From Cryptomeria japonica (taxonomy: Eukaryota > Streptophyta > Pinopsida > Cupressales > Cupressaceae), in assembly GCF_030272615.1 (NCBI RefSeq), contig NC_081409.1, forward strand, positions 915,287,340 to 915,349,339: a stretch of DNA of 62,000 bases, given 5' to 3'. The notes under the pieces are model-generated. The model was given only the letters and a program-made list of their open reading frames with translations, did not search any database and was not told the DNA's origin. Position 1 is the first letter of the stretch. Every line of letters starts with the position of its first letter. Positions 44,269 through 55,786 of the stretch are shown here, in pieces. The translations under genes were made by a program, and so were the position numbers.

Positions 44269-46636
44269 CTTAGCTACTCATTTAACTTATGATATTTTTC
44301 GTAATCTATTACGTCAAGAGGAAGCTAAATTAATTCAATATGGTACTCTTAAAAGTAGTGAACATGCTTTTCTGTCTAAAAATCAAAATCATAATAATAA
44401 TTTTAGATCCAATAATAATAATCATAATCGTAATTATAATAATAATCACAAATCCTCTAATTATCAATCTCATTCTAAATCCTATCATAACAATTCTCAT
44501 AATAATAATCATAATAATACATACAATAATCAAAGGAATAATTCTCAAACAAGAACTCATTGCACATATTGTGGGAAAGATGGACATATTACTAATAATT
44601 GTTTTAAGAAGCAAAATGGTAAAAAGCCCATGAACCAAAATAATCAAAATAATCAACAACATAAACCTCATTATAAGAAAGGTAATAATAATGGTAATTC
44701 ATCTTGTCATGCATTTACATGTACTTATAAAGTTTCTCAACCACTTGAGTGGATTATTGATTCTGGTGCATCTCAGCATGTTACTTCTCATAAAGAATGT
44801 TTTGAATCTTTGCATCCTGATACTTCTAATATTCCTGTTCAATTAGCTAATAATCATAGTTGCAAAGTTGAAGCTATTGGTAATGTGAATGTTCCTAATG
44901 GGAAATTACATGATGTTCTTTATGTTCCTGAATTAAAATCAAATTTGATTTCAGTTCCTAAACTTTGTCAAGATTATAAGATTAACTTTTATAGGGGCAT
45001 ATGTTATATCATTGATCCAAACACTAATCATGTTATTGCTACTGCTAAAATGGATAGTGATAACTTATTCAAGTTCTATGAATTTGCTCCTCCAAAGTAT
45101 TCTTTGCTTACTACTGTTGATTTTACTATATGGCATGAAAGACTTGGCCATCTCAATTCTGATTATATTTCATTGATGCAAAAAGCAAATATGGTTGATG
45201 GATTGCCTACTATTGTTCCTTCTCAAATTGTTTCCAATGGTTGCATGAGTGGTAAGATGCATAGGGAACCCTTTCCTCATGGTCAATCCTGCAGGGCATA
45301 TACTAAATTGAATTTAGTTCATAGTGATCTCTTGGGTCCCATGGAGAATCCCTCCATCAAAGGTTCAAGGTATGCACTTACCTTTGTTGATGATTTTTCA
45401 AGAAGAACATGGATATATTTCCTTCATAGTAAGGATCAAGTGCTTGATGTGTTTACTGAATTTCATATGTTTGTAGAACGGCAATTTGGTTCTAAAATTA
45501 AGATTCTTCGTACTGACAATGGAAGAGAATATGTCAATAATGCATTTAATGCTTATTTGAAATCTTTTAGAATTAAACATGAGCTTACCGTTCCTTATAC
45601 ACAACAACAAAATGGTGTGGCGGAACGGAAGCATAGGACAATTGTTGAAATGGCTAGATGTTTATTGCATGCAAAAAATATGTATTACAAGTTTTGGGCT
45701 GAAGCTATGGCTTGTGCCACTTATTTAATTAATGGAACACCCACCAAAGCCTTAAAGGATAAAACTTTTGAAGAAGCTTGGTCTAGTAGAAAGCCCAATT
45801 TGCAGAATTTAAGAATTTTTGGTTCCATAGCTTTTGTTCACAAGCCTAAGGAGAAAAGAAAAAAATTAGATGCTAAATCTTCTCCATTTATTTTTGTTGG
45901 TTATGATGAAAATACTAAAGGTTATAGAGTCTACAATCCTATTACTAACAGGGTAAAAGTTGCAAGAGATGTTTGTATTGAAGAAAAAGGCATTCATGAT
46001 TGTTCTAAAGTGGAGGATGATGAACTTGCTCAAAGAAAAGTTGTGCTTGTGGAGGACCAACCTCCTTCTCTTAACCCTACTCCTAATGCATCTATTTCTA
46101 TTCCTTCTAGTGATAGTGATGATGATAATAATAACTCTACTCCTCATGACTCTTCTTCTAGTGATGAATCCATTACTTCTAAAACAAGACCTAAATGGTT
46201 TAAATCTTTAATTCAAGATAGTGATGAATACTTAGCTAGAATGGATAGAACTCAAGCTAGAAGAGTTAATTATTGTAGTTTTGCTTTAATGACTACTATT
46301 ATGAATTCTAATGATCCTAAAACATTTGATCAAGATAAAAATCAACCACATTGGCAAAAAGAAATGAAGGAAGAATATGATACTTTAATTTCTAACCAAA
46401 CTTGGGATTTAGCTCCCTTGCCTCATGGTAAAAATCTTGTTTCTTGCAAGTGGCTTTATAAAACTAAACTGAATGCTAATAATCAAGTTAGTAAATTTAA
46501 ATCTAGATTAGTTGCTAGAGGTTTTTCTCAAATTGAAGGCTTAGATTATACTGAGACTTTTTCTCTTGTTGCTAAAATGCCTAAAATTAAACTTGTGCTT
46601 GCTTTAGCTTCTAGAATGAATTGGCCTATTCACTAA
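44237..46636 (+). CDS. Copia gag end, protease, integrase and start of reverse transcriptase
   Basis: 799 codons. A strongly Asn/His-rich stretch (residues 50-105) precedes a perfect CCHC knuckle, CTYCGKDGHITNNC. The protease site is WIIDSGASQHVTS. The integrase head is HERLGHLN; the core has LTFVDDFSRRTW, LRTDNGREYV and an NGVAERKHR Glu region, all catalytic residues kept. A Ser/Asp-rich spacer leads to reverse transcriptase (WDLAPLPHGKNLVSCKWLYK). It stops at TAA 46634-46636 where the sister copy near 37520 has CAA, so this is a point nonsense mutation inside reverse transcriptase. Confidence 0.92.
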   Translation: MNIHAQLAIPSLATHLTYDIFRNLLRQEEAKLIQYGTLKSSEHAFLSKNQNHNNNFRSNNNNHNRNYNNNHKSSNYQSHSKSYHNNSHNNNHNNTYNNQRNNSQTRTHCTYCGKDGHITNNCFKKQNGKKPMNQNNQNNQQHKPHYKKGNNNGNSSCHAFTCTYKVSQPLEWIIDSGASQHVTSHKECFESLHPDTSNIPVQLANNHSCKVEAIGNVNVPNGKLHDVLYVPELKSNLISVPKLCQDYKINFYRGICYIIDPNTNHVIATAKMDSDNLFKFYEFAPPKYSLLTTVDFTIWHERLGHLNSDYISLMQKANMVDGLPTIVPSQIVSNGCMSGKMHREPFPHGQSCRAYTKLNLVHSDLLGPMENPSIKGSRYALTFVDDFSRRTWIYFLHSKDQVLDVFTEFHMFVERQFGSKIKILRTDNGREYVNNAFNAYLKSFRIKHELTVPYTQQQNGVAERKHRTIVEMARCLLHAKNMYYKFWAEAMACATYLINGTPTKALKDKTFEEAWSSRKPNLQNLRIFGSIAFVHKPKEKRKKLDAKSSPFIFVGYDENTKGYRVYNPITNRVKVARDVCIEEKGIHDCSKVEDDELAQRKVVLVEDQPPSLNPTPNASISIPSSDSDDDNNNSTPHDSSSSDESITSKTRPKWFKSLIQDSDEYLARMDRTQARRVNYCSFALMTTIMNSNDPKTFDQDKNQPHWQKEMKEEYDTLISNQTWDLAPLPHGKNLVSCKWLYKTKLNANNQVSKFKSRLVARGFSQIEGLDYTETFSLVAKMPKIKLVLALASRMNWPIH

Positions 46637-47155
46637 ATGGATGTTAAAAGTGCTTTTCTTAATGGTGATTTACATGAAGAAATTTATATGTCTCAACCTC
46701 CTGGTTTTATTATAGAAGGTAATGCACACTTAGTTTGCAAATTAAAGAAATCAATTTATGGATTAAAGCAATCTCCTAGGGAATGGTATTCAAAGATTAA
46801 TGCATTCTTTCTTTCTCAAGGCTTTATTAGAAGTAAAAATGATCCTAACTTGTATATTAAACATAGTGAAGATGATATTATCATTATTATCTTGTATGTA
46901 GATGATTTGATTCTTACTTCAAGTTCCAATACTTTGATTTTTAATATTAAGTTTCTACTTAATCAAAATTTTCAAATGACTGATTTAGGTCTTTTACATT
47001 ATTTCTTAGGAATGCAAATTTGGCAAACCTCTAAAGGAATTTTCTTATCTCAAAGTAAATATGCTCAAGATCTCATAGATAAGTTTAACATGAATGATGC
47101 TGACCATGTTTCAATCCCTATTGAATTAGGCACTAAGTTAATGCTTGATATGTAA
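46637..47155 (+). pseudogene. Copia reverse transcriptase, remainder
   Basis: In the same frame after the [34 protein letters not shown] and LYVDDLILTSS with the intact YVDD active site, then FLGMQIWQTSKGIFLSQSKY. It closes at TAA 47153-47155; the sister copy reads CAA there (38036-38038). Only these two C-to-T changes interrupt the enzyme. Confidence 0.92.
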
Positions 47156-47873
47156 ACTCCTCTTGTTGATCCTACTTTGTATAGACAATTAGTTGGAAGT
47201 TTGAATTATTTAACTCTTGCTAGGCCAGATATTGCTTATAGTGTTGGTTTGGTTTCAAGATTCATGTCTAAACCTCAACAAACACACTTTAAAGTTGCTA
47301 AAAGAATTTTAAGATATATTAAAGGAAATATTAATGTAGGTTTGTTTTATGATGCAAATTCTGATTTTACTTTAAAAGGTTTTACTGATTCCGATCTAGG
47401 TGGAAATCCCAATGATGGGAAATCTACTTGTGGTTATTGTTTTTTTTGTTGATTCAGGAGCAATTTCTTGGAATAGTAAAAAGCAACAATCTACCTCTCT
47501 TGGATCCGCTGAAGCTGAGTACAAAGGATGCACTAATTCTTCCAAAGAAGTCTTGTGGCTTAGAAGACTACTTGAAGATTTGGGTCTACCTCAACACGAA
47601 CCAACTCAATTGTATTGTGACAACCAAAGTGCCATTGCCTTGGCTAAAAATCTAGTTTTCCATGCAAAGACAAAACACATTTCTCTCCAACACCACTTTA
47701 TTAGAGAACAAATTGAAGACAAGAAAGTTTCACTCCTTTATTGCAAGGGGGAAGACCAAGTTGCAGATATTTTGACCAAGCCACTTTGTAAAGAAAAGTT
47801 CCAATTTCATTGTAAAAATCTTGGATTGCAACCCATTGAAGGGTTTGATGTAAAATCCCCAAGTAAAGCTTAA
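47156..47873 (+). pseudogene. Copia RNase H, frameshifted at a T run
   Basis: YRQLVGSLNYLTLARPDIAY and FTDSDLGGNPNDGKSTCGY are in the pol frame; the run of eight T near 47441 then shifts the frame and a TGA follows. The enzyme resumes in the next frame with WNSKKQQSTSLGSAEAEYKG, LYCDNQSAIALAKN, HISLQHHFIREQI and VADILTKPL, to TAA 47871-47873. All RNase H acidic motifs are present across the two pieces. Confidence 0.9.
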
Positions 47874-47880
47874 GGGGGGG
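47869..47880 (+). promoter_or_regulatory. polypurine tract
   Basis: gcttaaggggggg directly precedes TGTTAGAATA, the start of the 3' LTR; it overlaps the pol stop codon. Confidence 0.85.
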
Positions 47881-48300
<420 letters not shown>

Positions 48301-48489
48301 ATATCACAATGGGTTTTTCTTTTCTTTTCCCCTTTCAAAAGTTCTTGTGCCTCCTTCTTCACATTTGGGTGATTGCTCCAAGGTTTTTTTCATTTCTCTT
48401 GTTAACATTTAATTTATCAATAAACTTACTTGGATTTTATTATTATTTCCTTGCTCTTGTATTTCCTTTCAAATATATTAACTTTAGCA

Positions 48490-49740
48490 ATTAATCACAT
48501 AAACATAAACAGCTAGTGCAGATTAAATGGAAAACATAACCACAAAATCAACACCAGATTTTATGCATGGAAAATCCAAATGGGAAAAACCACAAATAGC
48601 ATTAACTCTCAAGATAATATAACTAGTTATAAGGTGTTTACAAAAGGGTAGCTCACTGTCAGTTGGCTTACTGCTTAAATATAAGACGACTCATTGTCAA
48701 AATGCTCACTACAATAGAAATAAGTGAACTGAGGAAAATTTGCATCTCCAAATGCATGAGATCAGTTCCAAGGTATCTAAGATATCAACACATTAATTCA
48801 TAGTAGATCCGGTAAAGGATCTCTCCAACCTATTCACAACTACTTGTAGCAAATTCGATAAGGGGTTACTACATTACGATCCTTAATCTATCAATCCAAT
48901 TGCTTGTAGCAGATCTAGTAAGGGATTATTGAAACACTGCATTCACACATACACCTTCACTCTACTGGTCTTATTCTTCTTTACTCTGCACTCTCTTCTA
49001 CTCTCCTTCACACACTCACATACATCTCCACATACACGCACACATCTATATATTCTTTCACATATATAAACATATATATATCAGTAAGCACTTACACCAA
49101 GATAGTATGTCGGCCAAACATAAAATATATACAATAATACATTCCTCAGACCAACACGCTACCAAAAAATTCCCCGACCAAAATAGGTAATCAAGTTGGC
49201 CTTCATAGATCTTCTACACGCTTCCTTCATACACTTCTCTTGCTAGAGCACACACCTCAATTACTGGAACAAAACAAGGGTCTATCGGACCCATGGATAT
49301 GAATCCATAAGAACAAATTCCAAGCATAACAACTCCTATCTTCAAGATACAGATGCCACAGATTTTGAAGTATAAAACTCATACAAACATTCAATTAGAA
49401 ATACAAATATCACAACTAATACCGGGACATGATAAAAACCATGATACTTGAGAAACACAAGATTTTGGAGAGGAAGATCTTCTGGAAAATATTCCTGTAA
49501 ACCATATATGCCTTACTACTTGATATCAAATACATATCTATCTTCTATGTTTTCTCAATATACCACATTCAGTCACAACTGGATCACCAGTTTTGACATC
49601 GATGACAACAATGATAATATTCACACAAATCTAACACATAGATATGTGGAATATGCTTTGAAAGTTGAAATTGGGGTAAGATTCAAATTAAATTAGGATG
49701 ACATAATAAAACAGGGCACACCTAAGATCAAGGGCCCAAT
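48490..49740 (-). mobile_element. Copia-type LTR remnant, minus orientation
   Basis: accagattttatgcatgg and ccaaatgggaaaaaccac (48555-48595) are the reverse of the ggtttttccc..ttttcca..aaatc block of plant Copia LTRs. Downstream, cttgtagcagatctagtaaggg-type phrases recur at about 48807, 48843 and 48902, like the cttaaccgggt series of the outer Copia. No internal domain or boundaries are identified. Confidence 0.5.
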
Positions 49741-49859
49741 TTATGGTAATTAAATTGTTAATTAAATGCCTAAGAAAGTCTTATAATGCATAGTATAATG
49801 GGACGTACTAAGGTGAGTGCTAATTAAGTGTGGAATTGGACAACCTAATTAAGAGTGTA

Positions 49860-50030
49860 CAATTTATGATGCTACACCCATATTCCAAGAAATAGAGAGT
49901 TCAAATGATATTCCATCTATGACTTCAAAGTAGAATGATTTGTCCCATCAAACCTTGGTGCCTTGAAATATATGTCCTATTCCATCTTGGACCTACCTCA
50001 AGTTGTTAATCTTATCTCAAAGGAACCTTG
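49860..50030 (-). pseudogene. decayed Copia gag start
   Basis: The minus strand from the ATG near 49964, interrupted by stops, reads FKAPRFDGTNHST..LKS and then MEYHLNSLFLGIW, the N-terminal gag motif of plant Copia elements. It lies just inside the primer site at 50032-50043. Confidence 0.55.
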
Positions 50031-50031
50031 C

Positions 50032-50043
50032 TCTGACACCAAT
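50032..50043 (-). promoter_or_regulatory. Copia primer binding site, minus strand
   Basis: Minus strand TGGTGTCAGAGC, one base from the Met-tRNA site TGGTATCAGAGC, directly before the gag remnant. Confidence 0.7.
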
Positions 50044-50480
50044 TTTTTAACACACCACAAGACTGAGTGGGTCGTGAATCAATTTGGACCTTAAAATAGA
50101 TTAATAATAATCCTTTAGACATAAAATCACAATTATCTCTACAATTATGAAACAGGAAACCACAAAGCACAACCCACACAAGAACACCATATTTATGTGG
50201 AAAACCAAAGAAGAGAAAAACCATAGTGATAATCACACTCACAATTTGAATAACTAATTCTCAAGGCCAAGGGTCTCATTTCTCTTGAATGGGCTTATAA
50301 AAATAAGGTGAAAAACCTTAGGGTAGATACAAGGGACTTGTGTTGTAACTAAGATGCACAATCTTAGGGAAAAATACAAAAAAGTGCACAAGCTCTTAAA
50401 GGACTTAGTGTCTTTTGATAGGTATTGTGAAATAATCAATTTCAATGAACAAGATCTCCTAATCATGAAACTATTATTGA
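50044..50480 (-). repeat. Copia 5' LTR remnant, minus strand, far end unresolved
   Basis: The LTR ends (minus strand ..gtgttaaaaaa) beside the primer site. The block catatttatgtggaaaac with gaagagaaaaaccatagtg (50189-50230) is the reverse of the conserved Copia LTR block. Beyond about 50,480 I cannot follow it. Confidence 0.5.
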
Positions 50481-51978
50481 AACATTGTGTCAAGTGAACA
50501 ATATCATGGAAAACATATCACACATCACTCGTTGTCTCAAAACATTGTCATACTAGATCGATATGCTCATCAAAGCTCATCACGGACTAAAACTCACACT
50601 TTTTCTTCTTCACTTGCACTTGCATATCATTTGCATCCAATTCACAACAATTCACACACCAATTCATGCATCACACATCCATTTATAATAGGTTATACAT
50701 TAATACCCTCAACTAGGTTAACCATAGATAGAGTGGTCCACTCTAGGAGATAAAGAGGAGCAAAATACATCACAAAACATCTTCCTAAGTTAGTTCCAAT
50801 ATAACACATGTTATAAAATCCTCCAAACTTACCATCAAATGTCACATGTAGGAAGTAATGAAGCAAGTTACCTCTTCAGCCAAAAAGTATCACCCAATGT
50901 AAATTATACAATATGGATCTACACATGCCACGGTGAGACCCATATACAAATTCTAACTCAGCCTCCAAATCATATCTAGACCAAAAGATCATGATCCAAA
51001 TAAGATAAATCAACTGAGTTAGCTAGAGACCAACATAGTTGATAGAGCTGAAAACATAACAACATAACTACACTTTCCAAACAAACTAACACTAAAAATA
51101 TAAACTAGAACACTGGACAAACCACATGAACATCTCCACCAAGCCACAAAAGTTGAAGCAACATAGTGGAGAAATGTAGAGCATTCTCTAAACTAGTCCT
51201 AGTCCTGGCAGACAACCTCACTTTCAACAAACTATCACAACCAACTTTATCATTTGAGCAATTGAGGAGTTGAAAGAATGATAGTGAAACATCCATAGTA
51301 AATAGACAATATCCTTAGAATTGTAAGCCAACATCATCAAGAATCAAAGGAATGCAGAACATTCTTCCATAAAGATTAAATATTCTTTCCTACATATTAT
51401 AACTTTCACTTCAGTAGCCTTTTGAAAACACCTCATATTAACTCAATATTACCACCAAACAAAATAGAAACATTTGAACATTCATTTTCAAACCATATAG
51501 AACATGTCTACATCTGAACAAGTTTGACATCAATCACAACACATGTCATGTTTCCAACAATAACATAGAAAATGGAATTGAAAATCCTAAAGGCACTAGA
51601 TTGATGACATCAATAGTAGTGCAAGTAAAGGAATTTGAAAAGAGTATGATAATTGATTGAATGAAGAGAGACCCAAATCCTTGATCTCATTGATGCCATT
51701 ATAAGTATGATGAGGTTTGAGATCTTAAAAGAAACTTCTAGAGGATCTATACTCAATCTTAAGAAAATGTTGTATGGATTTGATATGAGTACTTATGGTG
51801 GAATAGTTATTATTGATTTCTTCTAATGATGAAGTTTGAACCACCTTCACTTTAAAAACAATAAAAAAAGGGGTTATCTTCAAGAGTTGAAATAACTATG
51901 CAAAGCTCTAAGGTTGCGTGCTTGTATGCATGGCACCAAAATAATTATAGTAGGTGACCATACATTTAAAGTGATAAG
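50481..51978. other. no recognised feature
   Basis: AT-rich DNA without long frames or clear repeats. Part may be the distal portion of the Copia LTR that ends at 50044. Confidence 0.4.
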
Positions 51979-52201
51979 TGTTGGAAGTATGTGTTGTTGT
52001 GGTTGTCATTGATGTCAAACTTGTTGTTTTGGATAGTTGTCGGTCTGAAATGTATGTGGTGCAAAGATATCTTGTTGTGTTGATGTTGCAGTTATTCTAT
52101 TGGTTGTTATCGAAGTGTTCAAGTCCAGAAAGTGCTCCTGATGTTGTTTGATGTTGTTATCTTATTTGGTTATGTTTTTGGCATTATGGATGAGTTAGTT
52201 T
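51979..52201 (+). repeat. Copia LTR fragment, same superfamily type as the outer Copia LTR
   Basis: It begins TGTTGGAAGTATGTG and shares gttgtcattgatgtcaa with the start of the LTR at 11769. Only the first 220 bp remain; the minus-strand Copia LTR at 52202 abuts. Confidence 0.55.
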
Positions 52202-53440
52202 TATTAGACAGTTCAAATAACCGAAAGACAACTGAGAGGGGGGTGAATCAGTTGTCACCAGATTACTGGAACCTTAAGCAATTAAAACTTTAATACTAGA
52301 ACCCAAAAGATCAATACCAGAATGCATAAACCAAATACCAAAATAGTAGATATACCAATTAAGCACAAGCAACAATTAGAGAATAAATACCATCCACATG
52401 ACACCAAGATTTGTACGTGGAAAACTCGGTAAAGAGGAAAACCATGGTGGGAAGCCTACCCACAGTCAGATAATACTTCTATAGTAAGTATGTGATTACA
52501 AATGAGGGGCCTGCACTTGCAGGAAGTCCAATAGCCTATAGCACACTGCTCATTACAAAAGGAGTGTCATTGACTACATAGAAATCCAGACTACAATCCA
52601 GAAGAGAGAATGAACTGCAATGATAGCATCTCCTATGCTTGAGTACAATTCAAGTTAAGCTCCATACTGGAGGAATAAATCCTCTTACATAAACCCAACT
52701 CGATCACCAATGATCGACCAAATCCTCTGCATGAATAATTATTACATTATTCGCTCCTATACCATATTCCTATATCCCTTACATATGATCTACAATGAGA
52801 TCTTACCTCATATATACACAAACCCTCAACCACAAACAATAAGGCCAGCCATACGACAATAAAGCAATTACATAATTACAAAACATGTTGGCCTGAGACC
52901 AAACAAACAATATCCAACCCATAAGATATCCCAGAAACACATCAAGAAGTCCAATCAACATGTTACATTAAGCTGGTCCATAACTGAGATAAACCGGACC
53001 CAATATAGGTCCACACACGCTAAAGCAATGATCCCAATCAACCAAGTTTCAAACACGATCACCATCAACATCCTGAATCTCTACTATAAGCCACACCAAA
53101 ACCACTTATGCATAACATCAAAGATCTTCAATAAATTTTTGTCGGTGAAACCCTCATTAGATCAACAAACCAAGCTTACTAGCATACAAGATATCATCCG
53201 ATCACCAAATAAAAACCAACTAACTGAACATGAATCTAAGTAGCATGAATAGAAGATCTAAGCCAATTCCATAAGCCAAAACATACCGGAGCATACCGGA
53301 TCATCATGATCTAATCCAACCAGAAACCAAACATCCTACCGAGACCAGAAGGATACCAGTAAAGCAACCAAATAGCTAGTGTTGACATCAATGACAAAAC
53401 ATCAATGCAACACATAATCAATTCCTCCAAATGGCCAACA
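52202..53440 (-). repeat. 3' LTR of the deleted Copia
   Basis: On the minus strand it starts TGTTGGCCATTTGG at 53440 and ends near 52202 (..CTGTCTAATA), about 1239 bp. Its lower part aligns with 55321-55786 including the ggttttcc..tttccacgtacaaatc block. Confidence 0.87.
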
Positions 53441-53456
53441 ATCTCTCCCTTTGGCT
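53441..53456 (-). promoter_or_regulatory. polypurine tract of the deleted Copia
   Basis: Minus strand agccaaagggagagat lies directly before TGTTGGCC, the LTR start. Confidence 0.8.
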
Positions 53457-53695
53457 TTGATGGCAACACTAGATTTGAAAAACATCCAAGTGCCAAGAAA
53501 TGCCAAACAAATCTCCCACACAAGAATATAGCAATGAATTTTTTATCCATACCCTCCTTGTAGATGATATCTCACTTAAGTTCTGCAAATTTCTCCCCCT
53601 AATGTATATATCCCTTAAGCTTTTCACATGAACATCTCTTCCCCTTTGACATCAATGCCAAAGATCTGACAAAAATATCAAAGCAAAAACATAAA

Positions 53696-54000
53696 TCACC
53701 GAATCACAAAACTAACTACTCCCCCTAAGTAGTAGCATCCCCACATCAATCCCGAATGAATAATATCTTTGATAATGCATACCAGGCTGATGCCAAATAG
53801 CATCAATTGGTCTTCTACCAAAGGGGCATAAACCCCTAATCTGTCTCTTAGGTACTCAAATGATTCTTTAGGCAAAGGTTTAGTGAAAATGTCTGCAATC
53901 TGCTCTTTAGTGTTCACATAAACCAGTCTAACTTCATTTTCTTCCACCTTCTCCTTCAAAAAGTTATACTTGATAGATATGCGCTTTGTCATCTCCAAAT
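53696..54000 (-). pseudogene. Copia RNase H C-terminal fragment
   Basis: The minus strand reads TKRISIKYNFLKEKVEENEV, then VRLVYVNTKEQIADIFTKPLP, the last part of Copia RNase H after the catalytic residues. It joins the protease fragment at about 53,985-54,000 through a deletion; the two are in different frames across gatgacaaag. Confidence 0.88.
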
Positions 54001-54500
54001 CTAACTAGACCACCATCAAATTCTTGCAAAGATAGAAACTTCCTTTTATCTCCAGTCATATGATGTGAACATCCACTATAAATTACCCATTCATCCTTAT
54101 CTTCAATTTTAGCAGCAAGTGCCTTCTCTTCAGGTACATTCTCTTCTAGTACCAGAACATCTTCCTTGATAGTCAAGAACACCCATTCCTTTCCATTGCC
54201 AGAACCACTAGAAGAGTTGTGTCGGTTCATCATCAGAATCAGTCACACCTTACTCATCCGCAAAGTAACATGATTTATCTCTATTTTTCCTGTACTTATG
54301 CTTGTTCTGATATCCAGGGTTAGGCTTAAAAGATCTTCTATCTCTTTCTTCAAATCTTGAATTCTTTTCAGGACATCTAGATGCAAAATGACCTATCTTA
54401 TTACATGCAAAACATTGAAAAGGTTCTTTTCCTTCATACTCATTTCCTACCAGTCCTTTAGGTACTCTTCTAGCAAATAGGGCTTCAAGTTTCTCAAATT
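53964..54500 (-). pseudogene. Copia zinc-knuckle and protease fragment
   Basis: In the minus direction a decayed knuckle region with a Cys and His codon pattern near 54400 precedes an acidic spacer and EWVIYSGCSHHMTGD, where Tyr replaces the catalytic Asp. EFDGGLVRFGDD follows and the deletion junction comes at once. The missing Asp alone would kill the protease. Confidence 0.82.
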
Positions 54501-54507
54501 ATTCATC

Positions 54508-55263
54508 TTACCTTTTCATATCATCCAATTCTTTTGCATACAAAGCTTTCCAATCTTGCTTGTCAGTTGATGATGTAAATTCATGAAAAGTAGGTTCAAA
54601 CTTCACAGCTTGAGAAGGTCCAAATTCTTCAATCTCAAAAGTAGATAATTTCCCAACCAAGGTATCTCTATTGATAGAAGTATTAGCCATTGTTCTCAAT
54701 TCATTAATTGCAATAGCCTTCATCTTATAAGCCAGTGGAAAAGCTCTCAGAACTTTAGAAACTATTTCATCTTCACTCAGAGATCCACCACAACATTGAA
54801 TTCCCATAACAATTTCATTTATCCTTTCCATGAATGCAATAATCCTTTCATCGTCTTCCATCTTCAAATTTTCATACCTCAGCTGGTAACCATCAAGTTT
54901 AGCAATCTTAATAGTAGGGTTGCCTTCAATAATAGTCTCCAACTTGTCCCATATAGCCTTTGCTGATGATTTTTCATTTCATCCCATTATTTTCTAATCA
55001 GAAAGTGCACACAAGAGGGCTTCTCTAGCTCTACAATCATTCTCAAGTTCCTTATCCAAGTTTGCCGGAGGAGGATTGCCAGATGCTAGATTAAAAGGGG
55101 TAACTCCATTCTCTATGATTTCCCAAATTTCCTTACCGAGACATCTCAGATGAGTCTCCATCTGAATCTTCCATACTCTATAATTTGTTCCATCAAGCCT
55201 AGGAATATCTATCCAAAAGATAGCAGAAGATGAACTAGATGAACTTGAACTATTAGCTGCCAT
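54508..55263 (-). pseudogene. Copia gag, broken
   Basis: ATG at 55263 gives MAANSSSSSSSSSAIFWIDI and then RLDGTNYRVWKIQMETHLRC, the plant Copia gag start. A TAG near 54996 closes the first piece. The second piece (54942-54508) has GYQLRYENLKMEDDERIIAF, the helical UBN2-type gag domain, and DWKALYAKELDDMKR before its stop. Confidence 0.88.
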
Positions 55264-55306
55264 AGGATCTTCCTCAAGAGGTTAAGCTTCTGCAGAAAGG
55301 ACCAGA

Positions 55307-55318
55307 GCTCTAATACCA
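55307..55318 (-). promoter_or_regulatory. primer binding site of the deleted Copia
   Basis: Minus strand TGGTATTAGAGC, one base from TGGTATCAGAGC, two bases inside the 5' LTR end. Confidence 0.85.
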
Positions 55319-55320
55319 AT

Positions 55321-55786
55321 TGTTAGACAGTTTGAATAACCGGAAGACAACTGAGAGGGGGGGCAGTGAATCAGTTGTCACCAGATTATTGGAACCTTAA
55401 GCAATTAAAAATTTAATACCAGAACCCAAAAGATCAATACCAGAATGCATAAACCAAATACAGAAATAGCAGATATACCAATTAAACACAAGCAATAATT
55501 AGAGAATAAATACCATCCACATGACACCAAGATTTGTACATGGAAAACCCAGTAAAGGGGAAAACCGTGGTGGGAATCCTACCCACAATCAGATAATACG
55601 TCTACAGTAAGTATGTGATTACAAATGAGGGGCCTTCACTTGCAGGAAGGGTAACAGCCTAGAGCACACTGCTCATTACAAAAGGAGTCTCACTGACTAC
55701 ATAGAAATCCATACTACAACCCGGAAGAGAGTATGAACTGCAATGATAGCCTACAATCCAGAAGAGAGAATGAATTGACTACATAG
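55321..55786 (-). repeat. 5' LTR of the deleted Copia, truncated
   Basis: It aligns with 52202-52640 of the 3' LTR. It breaks off at ttgactacatagg, after a small rearrangement: the phrase caatccagaagagagaatga occurs out of place near 55752, following a similar copy near 55716. Only about 466 of 1239 bp remain. Confidence 0.8.

Larger units (their letters stand above)
52202..55786 (-). mobile_element. internally deleted Copia element, minus strand
   Basis: It has a 3' LTR (53440-52202), a polypurine tract, a gag-protease part, the end of RNase H, a primer site and a truncated 5' LTR (55786-55321). Integrase, reverse transcriptase and most of RNase H are missing. The protease motif GCSHHMTGD is shared with the outer Copia, so they are related families. 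It cannot move on its own. Confidence 0.88.

Noticed and set aside
44330-44671. Minus-strand 113-codon Ile/Met-rich ORF opposite the Copia gag
   Set aside because: Shadow of the AAT/CAT-rich Asn/His stretch of gag; a low-complexity artefact.
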